Source of the DNA: Candidatus Latescibacterota bacterium
GTDB taxonomy: Bacteria; JAAXHH01
Length of the DNA: 64,000 nucleotides
Reading direction: 5' to 3'
Assembly: GCA_022822725.1 (NCBI GenBank)
Contig: JAJEAN010000007.1
Location: forward strand, 1,933,045 to 1,997,044
This document shows, one piece after another, positions 1 to 8,818 of the stretch. The position numbers were made by a program, and so were the translations under genes. The first letter of the stretch is position 1, and each line of letters begins with the position of its first letter. The notes below the pieces were generated by a model. The model searched no databases, was not told where the DNA came from, and saw only the letters and a list, made by a program, of their open reading frames with translations.

Positions 1-843
1 GAGATCGGCATCCGGGAGGTCGAGGTGCACCGGCCGGACCGCAGCGTCGGCCTCCACGGCTATCCCAACATCCTGGGCTATCCCCAGCTGGACGCCCTCA
101 TCATGGACGGCCGGACGCGCGACGTGGGCGCGGTGGGCGCGGTGACGGGCTACGATCACCCGATCTCGATCGCCCGCTGCGTCATGGAGAAGCTGATCCA
201 CGTCTTTCTCGTGGGGGACGGCGCGGAACGGTTCGCCAGCGAAATGGGCTTCGAGAAGAGCACCTACGTGGACCCCGAGATGCCCGAGATCTACGCGAAG
301 CACGTGCGCGAGCAGCTCGGGATCGACGACCCGGAAGAACTCCAGCATACCAACGAGCTCTGGAAACTGAGCCATCTGGCCGTGGATCCGCAGAAGGCCG
401 GCGGCACGACCAACTTCATCGCGCAGGACGGCAAGGGCGACATCTGCGTGGGCGTCAGCACGAGCGGCTGGGGGTGGAAGTACCCGGGCCGCCTGGGGGA
501 TTCCCCGGTCATCAGCGCGGGTGGTTTCGCCGACAACCGCTACGGCGCCGCGGCCTGTACGGGTACCGGCGAGCTGGCCATACGGACCGGCGCAGCCCGG
601 AACGTGGTGACCTACATGAAGATGGGCATGTCCCTGGAAGAGGCCACGGCGGAAGGACTGCGGGACATGAACGAGCTCGATTCACAGCGCGTGGGCGGCG
701 TGCAGATCATCTCCCTGGACGCCAGCGGCGCCCACATGGCGGGGACCACAAGCGACCGGAAGGGCAGCCACGTCTACATGACGGCCGACATGGACGAGCC
801 CGAGTTCGTCGAAGGTATCTCGGTGCCGTACGAGAGTAGCTAG
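1..843 (+). CDS. N(4)-(beta-N-acetylglucosaminyl)-L-asparaginase / isoaspartyl peptidase family (Ntn hydrolase), 5' truncated by window edge
   Basis: Frame 1 is open from base 1 (EIGIREVEVHRPD...). Contains GAVGAVTGYDHPISIAR, GDICVGVSTSGWGWKYPGRLGDSPVISAGGFADNRYGAAACTGTGE, typical of glycosylasparaginase. Confidence 0.85.
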   Translation, partial: EIGIREVEVHRPDRSVGLHGYPNILGYPQLDALIMDGRTRDVGAVGAVTGYDHPISIARCVMEKLIHVFLVGDGAERFASEMGFEKSTYVDPEMPEIYAKHVREQLGIDDPEELQHTNELWKLSHLAVDPQKAGGTTNFIAQDGKGDICVGVSTSGWGWKYPGRLGDSPVISAGGFADNRYGAAACTGTGELAIRTGAARNVVTYMKMGMSLEEATAEGLRDMNELDSQRVGGVQIISLDASGAHMAGTTSDRKGSHVYMTADMDEPEFVEGISVPYESS

Positions 844-844
844 G

Positions 845-1579
845 ATGAAGCTGGAGGACGCCAAAGCCCATCTCGACGAACACGGTTACGTCGTGCTCAA
901 GGAGGCGTTGACCCCGGTACAGGCCAATGCGCTGCGCGACCGTTCGGCCGAGTTGATCGCCGAAGAGAAGGCCGGCAGCGGGGAACACGTCTACTTCGAC
1001 GGGCAGGCGCAACGGGTGTGGAACCTGGTCAACAAGGGCCGAATCTACGAGGAGATGATCCAACTGCCCCAGGTACTTGCGCTCCATGAGCACCTGCTGG
1101 GCGACGACTGCATTCTGAGCAGTTTTACCGTAAATCTCATCGGCCCTGGCGCACCGGCCGGCGGTCTGCACGTCGATTTCCCGCTCGGGCGTTTCCCGCA
1201 GCCCACACCTCCCTTCGCCTTCTGCTCCAACACGATTTTCGTGCTCGACGACTTCACGCCCGAGAACGGGGCCACGCGCCTCGTGCCGGGCAGCTACAGG
1301 CGCGGGACCCCGCCCGATCCGGAAACAGCATACGACGACGTCATCCAGCTCGATGCCCGCAAAGGCGATATCGTCATCATCCACGGCGCGACCTGGCACA
1401 GCAGTGGCGCCAACCGCACCAGTCAGGAGCGGATGATCCTGCTGGGGTTCTTCTGCCGCTCTTTCATGAAACCGCAGCAGGACCAGTACAGGTTGGCGAG
1501 CCCCGAGGTCGTCGAACGGGCGACGCCCACCCTGAAGCGACTGCTGGGATTCGAATCGCAATCGGGCCTGCGTGCGTGA
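845..1579 (+). CDS. Phytanoyl-CoA dioxygenase (PhyH) family protein
   Basis: DEHGYVVLKEALTP N-terminus, HVD Fe-binding motif (GGLHVDFPLG), distal WHSSGANRTSQER. Confidence 0.85.
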   Translation: MKLEDAKAHLDEHGYVVLKEALTPVQANALRDRSAELIAEEKAGSGEHVYFDGQAQRVWNLVNKGRIYEEMIQLPQVLALHEHLLGDDCILSSFTVNLIGPGAPAGGLHVDFPLGRFPQPTPPFAFCSNTIFVLDDFTPENGATRLVPGSYRRGTPPDPETAYDDVIQLDARKGDIVIIHGATWHSSGANRTSQERMILLGFFCRSFMKPQQDQYRLASPEVVERATPTLKRLLGFESQSGLRA

Positions 1580-1679
1580 GCTGGCGTGCGGGGGTAAGCT
1601 ATCACGCAGTCATCAGCCAGCATGCGGCTATAAACCCATCGACTCGTTCATGCGGACCTGAGCGATAGAAAGGATCGAA

Positions 1680-2438
1680 ATGTCTGACTCGCCATCACCT
1701 GACATCGTCCCCAAGACTTACACCTGTTACCGCGCCTGCGGTCCCATCGCCATCGACGGAAAGCTCAGCGACCCGTCCTGGATCCGAGCGCCCCGCACCG
1801 ACCTCTTCGTCGACATCGAAGGCGACCTCAAGCCCATCCCCCGGTTCGGCACGCGTGCCATGATGCTGTGGGACGACGAGTACTTCTACGTGGCGGCGGA
1901 CATGGAGGAGCCGGATGTGTGGGGCACGCTGACCAAGCGGGATTCGATCATCTGCCACGACAACGACTTCGAGGTGTTCATCGATCCCGACGGGGACACC
2001 AACCACTACATGGAGTTCGAGATCAACCCCCTGAACGCTGTCTGGGACCTGTACCTGCCCAAGCCATATAACAAGGGCGGCAAGGCGGATCACGACTGGG
2101 ACTTCGAGGGCGTGCGCCACGCCGTCCACATCGACGGCACCGTCAACTGCTCCCACGACGTGGACCGCGGGTGGTCCACCGAAATCGCCTTCCCCTGGAC
2201 CAGCATGGCCGAGTACGCCGGCGTGAACTGCCCGCCGAAGCCCGGGGATAGCTGGCGGGTTAACTTCTCGCGGGTCGAGTGGGAGTTCGAGCGCTACAAG
2301 GACGGATACCTGCGGAAAGAAGGCGTGCCCTGCGACAATTGGGTCTGGTCGCCGCAGGGCGTGATCAACATGCACGTCCCCGAGATGTGGGGTCACGTCG
2401 TGTTTTCGGATACGGTCGTGGGAACGGCGGAGATGTGA
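1680..2438 (+). CDS. CBM9-like (carbohydrate-binding family 9) domain protein
   Basis: IDGKLSDPSWIRAPRTDLFVDIEG..., RAMMLWDDEYFYVAADMEEPDVWGTLTKRDSIICHDNDFEVFIDPDGD: typical CBM9-like opening and core. Confidence 0.8.
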   Translation: MSDSPSPDIVPKTYTCYRACGPIAIDGKLSDPSWIRAPRTDLFVDIEGDLKPIPRFGTRAMMLWDDEYFYVAADMEEPDVWGTLTKRDSIICHDNDFEVFIDPDGDTNHYMEFEINPLNAVWDLYLPKPYNKGGKADHDWDFEGVRHAVHIDGTVNCSHDVDRGWSTEIAFPWTSMAEYAGVNCPPKPGDSWRVNFSRVEWEFERYKDGYLRKEGVPCDNWVWSPQGVINMHVPEMWGHVVFSDTVVGTAEM

Positions 2439-2671
2439 CGGGTCGTTGCCTTGCCCGGTCAGGTTAGCTTCATTACGGTCAAGAAAATCACCGAGCAGGC
2501 TACAAAAGTAACAACAGTCCATCTAAATCGATTGTTCAAGTGGGATTTCAGATCCGATATAATCTCATCTATATCAAACTCCGACATCGTGTCTATCCTT
2601 GAGTTATGTGTATCTGCCTGGAACCGTGTTTTTGTACAACGAACCTCCGATTTCTGTTTGTAAGTGACGAT

Positions 2672-3265
2672 TCATGGCAGGAAAAACTTGAACGCAGTAA
2701 CGACAGTTCCCGTCAGTGCGAGCATGCTTCCCACAGACCACCTGATCATACTGATCTTCAGGTTTGCAAGGTCTTCTCGGGTTGCGAATACCTTCAAATG
2801 ATCTTGGGTGGCAAAAGTCTTTTGATCCTCCTTTGTGGCAAACGCCTTCAGATCATCACGCGTAGCGAATGCCTTCAAATGATCTCGCGTGGCGAACGCC
2901 TTCAGATCATCCTTTGTGGCAAATGCCTTCAGATCATCTCGCGTGGCGAATGCGTTTAGATCATCCCGTGTTGCGAATGCCTTTAGATCGTCCTTTGTGG
3001 CAAATGCCTTCAGATCATCACGCGTAGCGAATGCCTTCAAATGATCCCGGGTGGCAAAAGTCTTTAAATCCTCCCGTGTGGCAAACGCCTTCAGATCATC
3101 TCGGGTGGTCACATGCTCCAGTTTTTCCTCGATCCTGGTCAGGCGGATCATGATGTTGTCCGACCCGAAATACAGATCGTCTTCGATCCGCCTGATGGAC
3201 GCCTCGATTTCCCGTGAACTCATCCCGGTATCGCCGGGTGGGCGTTTGCTTTTGGGATTGTTCAT
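2672..3265 (-). CDS. Repeat-containing protein with C-terminal membrane anchor
   Basis: ~13 tandem 9-aa units (TRDDLKAFA) followed by hydrophobic segment ISMIRWSVGSMLALTGTVVTAFKFFLP. Confidence 0.6.
   Translation of the reverse strand: MNNPKSKRPPGDTGMSSREIEASIRRIEDDLYFGSDNIMIRLTRIEEKLEHVTTRDDLKAFATREDLKTFATRDHLKAFATRDDLKAFATKDDLKAFATRDDLNAFATRDDLKAFATKDDLKAFATRDHLKAFATRDDLKAFATKEDQKTFATQDHLKVFATREDLANLKISMIRWSVGSMLALTGTVVTAFKFFLP
2756..3106 (-). repeat. 27-bp tandem repeat, ~13 units, encoding the [T][RK][DE][DH]LKAFA nonapeptide
   Basis: Direct reading, e.g. gatcatcctttgtggcaaatgccttca repeated with substitutions. Confidence 0.9.
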
Positions 3266-3595
3266 CGCACCAGTCCTTTCGGTTTGTACCGGGACTCATT
3301 GATCATACCTAATTGCATGCGGGACGCGGCCAACGCTCGGGGTTGCATTCGGCTCTCGGATACGTTCGTACTGTAGCCCACCTTCGGGGATCGGCGCTGC
3401 GAATCCCCCGGATCAACGCCCTGTAATTGTATCAGTAGCAAAGCGTACAAGTGATCTCGTGTTTTACTTTCTTCAAAGGCGGTTGGCTTCGGTAGAAACC
3501 ATGTTTGTGATCATCTCTTCGCATCACAAATACGATATTTACTTACTATAATTTATATCTCACTTTGATTTATATAAATTATACTTGCGTTTATA

Positions 3596-3609
3596 TGAAC
3601 ATTGGTTCA
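3596..3609. promoter_or_regulatory. Inverted repeat TGAAC-attg-GTTCA upstream of DUF2089 regulator gene
   Basis: Perfect 5-bp arms ~46 bp before the 3655 ATG in an AT-rich intergenic region. Confidence 0.3.
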
Positions 3610-3654
3610 TCTTTTAATCGATAATGAAAAAGAACAACGAACCGTGGACATCCT

Positions 3655-4014
3655 ATGACCATGACCAGCGACACCAATTCGAATAAAGACACGGATCGGA
3701 TACCGAACCCGCGTTTACCTGCCCATTGCCCGGGCTGTGCCGCGGCCTTGAAGGTCACCCGCCTGGACTGCACCGAGTGCGATACGGCCGTAATCGGCGG
3801 TTTTCATCTGCCGCCGTTAGCCAGGCTTGCCCCGGAAGATCAGGCCTTCGTGCTCTGCTTCCTCCAGACCGGCGGTAATCTCAAGGACATGGCCGAACGC
3901 TACGGCGTCTCCTACCCCACGCTGCGGAACCGCCTCGATGACCTGGTCGAACATCTGGCTTCGCTGGCGGCGGACCAACCAGGGGAAGATCTCGGCGAAG
4001 CAAGCAACTTCTGA
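3655..4014 (+). CDS. DUF2089 family protein (zinc-ribbon-like N-terminus plus HTH)
   Basis: CPGCAAALKVTRLDCTECDT, then LAPEDQAFVLCFLQTGGNLKDMAERYGVSYPTLRNRLDDL. Confidence 0.85.
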   Translation: MTMTSDTNSNKDTDRIPNPRLPAHCPGCAAALKVTRLDCTECDTAVIGGFHLPPLARLAPEDQAFVLCFLQTGGNLKDMAERYGVSYPTLRNRLDDLVEHLASLAADQPGEDLGEASNF

Positions 4015-4065
4015 TGTGCATATCGTTAAACATTTCGATGCGCATTACGTAGAAGGAGGCCAGGC

Positions 4066-5076
4066 ATGGACGCTTCCAACACCCTCGCTTCCCACACACG
4101 CACGACTTCAGCCTGGCGCATATGGCTGTTCAATCCCTTCCACTACCTGGCCGGCGGCCCGGCGCTGGCCTGGGGACTGGCATGCATCGTCTTGACAGCC
4201 GCGCTTGGCGGCGCATTCGATTACCGTTACACGGGCACGCTTTCCTTCCAGCTTTCGACGCCGACGCCAATCTGGCTCGCCATAACGCAGGGCCTTACGG
4301 CATGGATCGTACCTGGCGCCCTGCTTTACCTTGCCGGCCACGGTCTCAGCCGTAGCCGCGTTCGCCTCATCGACGTCCTCGGCACCCAGGCCCTGGCCCG
4401 TGCGCCAGGACTGCTCGTGGCGTTCATCGTGATATCGCCGCCCTTTCGCGACCTCACGACCTCTTTGATTGCACAGGGCGCTTCGCATTTCACGGTCGGA
4501 CAGCTTACGGCCCTCACTGCGATAGGCACGGTGATGGTGTTGCTGCTGATCTGGATCGTGCTGCTGATGTACCGCGCCTTTTCCGTTTCGTGTAATGTCA
4601 CCGGTGGCTGGGCGATTACCGTATTTGTCGTCGCGATCGCTTTGAGTGAGGTCGCCACCGGTGTGACGGGACAATTCTTACAGGGCGCTATCGCTAACCG
4701 TAACGTTGCCAGCGTGCCCGTCCAGTCCGATCAACGCCAGCTGGCCTCGCAACTGGCCACAGGCATCCTCGAGGGCCACGAACAGGGCCGCTTTGAAGCC
4801 CTGGGACCAGAGGAGGCCACCGAGGAATTTCGCAATGGTTTCACTGCGGAAGCACAACGCCAGAACCATCGAACCATACGGCAATTGTTCGGCGCCTTCG
4901 AGGGGCTGGACTACATCGAAACCCGATTCATGGACAGCCAGCCGCACCTGCTGATCCATCGCTTCAAGGGCCGGTACGGGGCTGCGCCGAATGTGCCCGA
5001 GGTGCGCGTCGTCCTCGACCGGGACGGCAAGCTGGCAGGTCTGTGGATCAAACCCTGGCAGGATGAATTGCAATGA
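4066..5076 (+). CDS. YIP1-like multi-TM membrane protein with C-terminal DUF3887-like soluble domain
   Basis: Several hydrophobic segments; C-terminal part (LATGILEGHEQGRFEALGPEEATEEF...VPEVRVVLDRDGKLAGLWIKP). Confidence 0.5.
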   Translation: MDASNTLASHTRTTSAWRIWLFNPFHYLAGGPALAWGLACIVLTAALGGAFDYRYTGTLSFQLSTPTPIWLAITQGLTAWIVPGALLYLAGHGLSRSRVRLIDVLGTQALARAPGLLVAFIVISPPFRDLTTSLIAQGASHFTVGQLTALTAIGTVMVLLLIWIVLLMYRAFSVSCNVTGGWAITVFVVAIALSEVATGVTGQFLQGAIANRNVASVPVQSDQRQLASQLATGILEGHEQGRFEALGPEEATEEFRNGFTAEAQRQNHRTIRQLFGAFEGLDYIETRFMDSQPHLLIHRFKGRYGAAPNVPEVRVVLDRDGKLAGLWIKPWQDELQ

Positions 5077-5525
5077 GTACCTATCGCCACACCCAGTTCG
5101 GCACGGTCAACGTCGTCATCATTATCGCCATCTCGCCGTTGACCTTTCTGCCCGCGTGGGTAGCCGGAGCGGCACCGATCGCCTGGATGATCCTGATTTT
5201 CCTGCTGGGGATCCTGATGCTGTTTTACAACCTGACCGTCGAGATCGATGACCAGGACCTCCGCATCAGTTTTGGCATCGGCCTGATCCGAAAGCGCTTC
5301 CCACTAGATGAGATCGATTCCTGCAGGCCGGTCAGAAATTCCTGGCTATACGGATGGGGGATCCGGCTTACGCCACGGGGCTGGCTATACAACGTATCAG
5401 GACTGGAGGCAGTGGAACTGAAGATGAAGAGCGGCAAGACCTGTCGCATCGGGACGGATGAGCCGGCGGTCCTGGCTGCCGCGGTGGTGGAGGCGGTGGA
5501 GCGTTCGAATTCAGCGTCGCAATGA
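5073..5525 (+). CDS. Small membrane protein with PH-like domain
   Basis: Two hydrophobic segments then FGIGLIRKRFPLDEIDSCRPVRNSWLYGWGIRLTPRGWLYNVSG; ATGA overlap with previous CDS. Confidence 0.5.
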   Translation: MSTYRHTQFGTVNVVIIIAISPLTFLPAWVAGAAPIAWMILIFLLGILMLFYNLTVEIDDQDLRISFGIGLIRKRFPLDEIDSCRPVRNSWLYGWGIRLTPRGWLYNVSGLEAVELKMKSGKTCRIGTDEPAVLAAAVVEAVERSNSASQ

Positions 5526-5653
5526 ATACCGGAATGAAACGTGACGATGAATCTTGACGACGATTCGTGACGACGCGCATACCTGGTAGTTCCGGGGTAG
5601 TTCCAGGATCAAAAACCTTCAATCTTTGCCAGCTGATTTGAAACCCTCTGGAT

Positions 5654-5839
5654 CTACGACTTTTCTCGCAAGATTGCCTTGATTTCAGCCACGTCGGACT
5701 TCAGGTCGGATACATCGGATTCGATTTTTTCCAAGCTGCCTTTGATTTCAATGAGAAGATTGTTCGTTTCGGTCCACAGTTTCGGGATGTTGCCGAACAC
5801 GTTTGCGGATCGACCGAAATTCTTAGAAAACCAGTTCAT
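5654..5839 (-). CDS. Small coiled-coil protein
   Basis: IEIKGSLEKIESDVSDLKSDVAEIKAILREKS heptad-like pattern. Confidence 0.35.
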   Translation of the reverse strand: MNWFSKNFGRSANVFGNIPKLWTETNNLLIEIKGSLEKIESDVSDLKSDVAEIKAILREKS

Positions 5840-6058
5840 TGGTATCCTCTTTCATATTGGGATCAGTTACGAGGGATGAGGGGTTTTCCAACCGTACCAG
5901 ACTTTGTCCCGGTATCCGTTCCTAAGTCTGATATCGATTTCAATACCAAGGATCTCGATCTCTTCATCGGTTAGCAGATCCAGAATCTTGCTTTTCAATA
6001 TATCGGCCTTTTGAGGGTCGATAAGCCGACCTTTCTCATCCACCAGACGAAGCCTCCT

Positions 6059-6310
6059 TTAACCCCGCCACAGTTGAAATATGATCGTAATCAACCCGCC
6101 GATTATCGCAGTACCCATTCCATATACAACCCTTCGCATGAATCTGGATTCTGCATCAAACTCCGACATCCGTTTGTAGGAATGGTCGATAAGTTTGTAT
6201 ATGCTAACTTCGGTTTTCTCAAGACCGAATAACCTGCTCTTAACATTCTCGTCCTTGAAAAACACCTCATCCAATAGCATATCTGTATCTCGTGATTTAT
6301 CGGCATTCAT
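6059..6310 (-). CDS. Small protein with C-terminal TM segment
   Basis: Helical N-terminal part and RRVVYGMGTAIIGGLITIIFQLW hydrophobic tail. Confidence 0.35.
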   Translation of the reverse strand: MNADKSRDTDMLLDEVFFKDENVKSRLFGLEKTEVSIYKLIDHSYKRMSEFDAESRFMRRVVYGMGTAIIGGLITIIFQLWRG

Positions 6311-6781
6311 AATTTATGGCCTTTCAGGTGTATGTTACCAGGTTAACTCAGATGGTTTTTTTATTCAGTCGGAAATACTCCGGCTCCTATAGTGATAATT
6401 CCGATCGACCAGCGTAATGTGGAATTTGTGAGGGCGATCAGGAATTCGATCGGTGGGAGGAAAGCCTTTTGCGGGATAGGAGCGACCCTGAGACAATTTG
6501 ATCTGGTTTCGGCAGGAATTGATCAACACGCAGATCCTCAAATTTCGGAGGCATTTGTAGTTTTTGCTGTTACCAGGATCTGGTCAACGGGAATATCGTG
6601 TTGGATACGGTAGATGATCTAGTAACTCTTGATATGGCTCTGGAGAAATCGAATGGAGTCAGGGTCAGGCGGTCCATTGATATCTCTGATCCCTGAATTC
6701 CTGCTCATGCTCAGTAGGAGATGGTTTGCTGCGGGATCTGGGTGGGATGCTATTTGTCAAACGCAAGAACCTACGTGGCCA

Positions 6782-8818
6782 CTAAACCGCGTCAACTCCA
6801 TATACCAGAGTCGATTGCGATAATACCTCATCTAACACGTATTTCTTGAAATCCGTGGGATCTGTAAAGCATCGGAAACCTGCCCTGTTTGCAAGAAGGA
6901 CGACCTCTGTAGGCTCGTTAAGGAGTACGGCCACCCGTTGGCTAAGTTCCTGTTGAATTCCATTGGGCCATGCAAGGTCGAATACCGCTTTCTGTACACC
7001 GGTTGAATCATCAGCGAAGTCGTATGCCAGGATGCCTCGAGGAAGCCCTTGATCTTCAACCCACTTTTGGAGCTCTTCCAATACCAGTTCCTCCACATCG
7101 CCAGAAATACCACCAAGTATTTCGACTTGGCTCACGGGTTCTGGACTACTTACTGTCGATGGCCGGCTTTCCAGCCAGCGGGTATCACCATGGAGTAGGT
7201 CTGTAAGTCTTCGATTCGTTTCTTCCGCAAGCAATCTTCTTCTCGCCTCAAGAAACTCGAGGTAGTTTTCCACCTTCCAAAGATTCGGATCTGTTGGGAT
7301 CCACTGCGATGCTAGCGAGCCCGGTTGTGCTGCTTCAACTTGCGGGAAGTAGTTCTCCGGTAATTGGTCGCTGATTGCAAGGTTTGTATCTTTCGTCAGG
7401 AAGCAGAAATTGGCTAGCGCATTGACTTCAGGCCGGTTGTAATTGGCACGATATAGACGTGATTTTGGGAAAATATGATGAACTTCCAAGGCATTCATAT
7501 GCCCCAATAGGCCGGCTTTGAGTGGCAAACCGGTGCCCCAGTCCCTGGACTCACCCATGCGGGTTAGCATGTAAAGCACGGGGTAAAACCGCGCTCCTAG
7601 ACTCCATCCGTGAAAATGTGCTGGTTCTACATCGAGACTGCCGTGCCACACACGAAGCTGTTCGATCAACCTGTCCAACCCTCCAGAAATCTGCTCAATG
7701 GCGGAAAGGTCTTGATCGATAACGGACTCAGTCGAGCCAGAGAAACGACCCCACATGCCCGACTGTAGATACCAGAACAGCAGTTTGTCACGCTCGAATT
7801 CATTCAGGGGTTCGTTACGCTGATCCAAGTAACGGACCATCACGGGAATGGCGAATCTTCCGAATAACACACGATCATGATCCAGACCCAAGCGACCGCT
7901 TATCATGTTGAGGGCCTTGTCTATGTTCTTGGTTGCTTTGGCAAGACCATCCTTGATCTCCTGAGTGCCTTTGTCATGAAGGTAGATGAATCTAGCTTCC
8001 CCGGTGACCACGGTATTCACCGACCTGAGGAGCCAATCGAGATCGAAGTCGAAACCTGCATCAGACCAAGTCTGGAGCTGGTTTTTCATCTCACCTCGAG
8101 CCTCGGGCCATTCGGCACAGATTTTGGCTAGTGCCAGATCACCCTTGGACAACTTCGTTCCTCCACTGTTTACCCGATTAAAGATATCGACAACTACATC
8201 CAGTGACTTATCTGCACCAGTTACCTCATCGATATGCAATTCTATATTGAGGATTGAAAGAAGTTGATTAAGACGGGCTATATAGTCACCCATCCGCTGT
8301 GATTTTTCAGGATGAGATGACAAACGGGTGTAGTATTCCCCTATTCCAGCATTACCTTTCCCCATCAGTTCGGATACATCGATCCACAACGCGTCATCAG
8401 CCATTCTCATCGGTTGATAGAAGGTGAAACTTTCGTCTTCGAGATGAAAGTAAAGACCAGTGAACGTCTTTTCGTTACCGTCGAAGAACGCTGGGGCGTG
8501 TCCGCGCACAACGCCGTATAGAGACGTCATGCGCTGTTGGCCGTCCAGAAGGAGCTTTACTACACCCGGCGCCAGTTGGCTTTCTCCACGGTGGTCGGCA
8601 CCCTCGGATGCGGTCACCCAAACCAACAGGCCCCCAACTGGATGACGACGATAGAGTGACTCAAAAAGCCCACGGACTTGGTCTCGATTCCAGACGTAAC
8701 CGCGTTGAAACTCGGGCAACGCGATATGGCCGCTGTCAATATGAGCGAGAATGGTGGAGATATCCATTAGTGGAAAGCCTTCCGTGTATTTAAATGAGGC
8801 CCGTCTATTCCATCTCAA
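6782..8818 (-). CDS. DUF262 protein with C-terminal HNH-like (HHIFP) region; probable start is the internal ATG at 8767
   Basis: LPEFQRGYVWNRDQVRGLFESLYRRHPVGGLLVW, LLLDGQQRMTSLYGV (DUF262/ParB-like) and LEVHHIFPKSRL...ALANFCFLTKDTNLAISDQLP. Confidence 0.85.
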   Translation of the reverse strand: MRWNRRASFKYTEGFPLMDISTILAHIDSGHIALPEFQRGYVWNRDQVRGLFESLYRRHPVGGLLVWVTASEGADHRGESQLAPGVVKLLLDGQQRMTSLYGVVRGHAPAFFDGNEKTFTGLYFHLEDESFTFYQPMRMADDALWIDVSELMGKGNAGIGEYYTRLSSHPEKSQRMGDYIARLNQLLSILNIELHIDEVTGADKSLDVVVDIFNRVNSGGTKLSKGDLALAKICAEWPEARGEMKNQLQTWSDAGFDFDLDWLLRSVNTVVTGEARFIYLHDKGTQEIKDGLAKATKNIDKALNMISGRLGLDHDRVLFGRFAIPVMVRYLDQRNEPLNEFERDKLLFWYLQSGMWGRFSGSTESVIDQDLSAIEQISGGLDRLIEQLRVWHGSLDVEPAHFHGWSLGARFYPVLYMLTRMGESRDWGTGLPLKAGLLGHMNALEVHHIFPKSRLYRANYNRPEVNALANFCFLTKDTNLAISDQLPENYFPQVEAAQPGSLASQWIPTDPNLWKVENYLEFLEARRRLLAEETNRRLTDLLHGDTRWLESRPSTVSSPEPVSQVEILGGISGDVEELVLEELQKWVEDQGLPRGILAYDFADDSTGVQKAVFDLAWPNGIQQELSQRVAVLLNEPTEVVLLANRAGFRCFTDPTDFKKYVLDEVLSQSTLVYGVDAV

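Noticed and set aside
707-2522. Antisense ORFs 707-1561 and 1695-2522
   Set aside because: Overlap well-supported PhyH and CBM9-like genes and have compositionally biased translations.
2606-2959. 117-aa plus-strand repeat ORF (GECLQIILCGKC...)
   Set aside because: Antisense of the 27-bp repeat array; repeat periodicity makes open frames on several strands.
2756-3106. Repetitive array resembling a CRISPR
   Set aside because: 27-bp units are contiguous with no spacers and encode a continuous 9-aa protein repeat.
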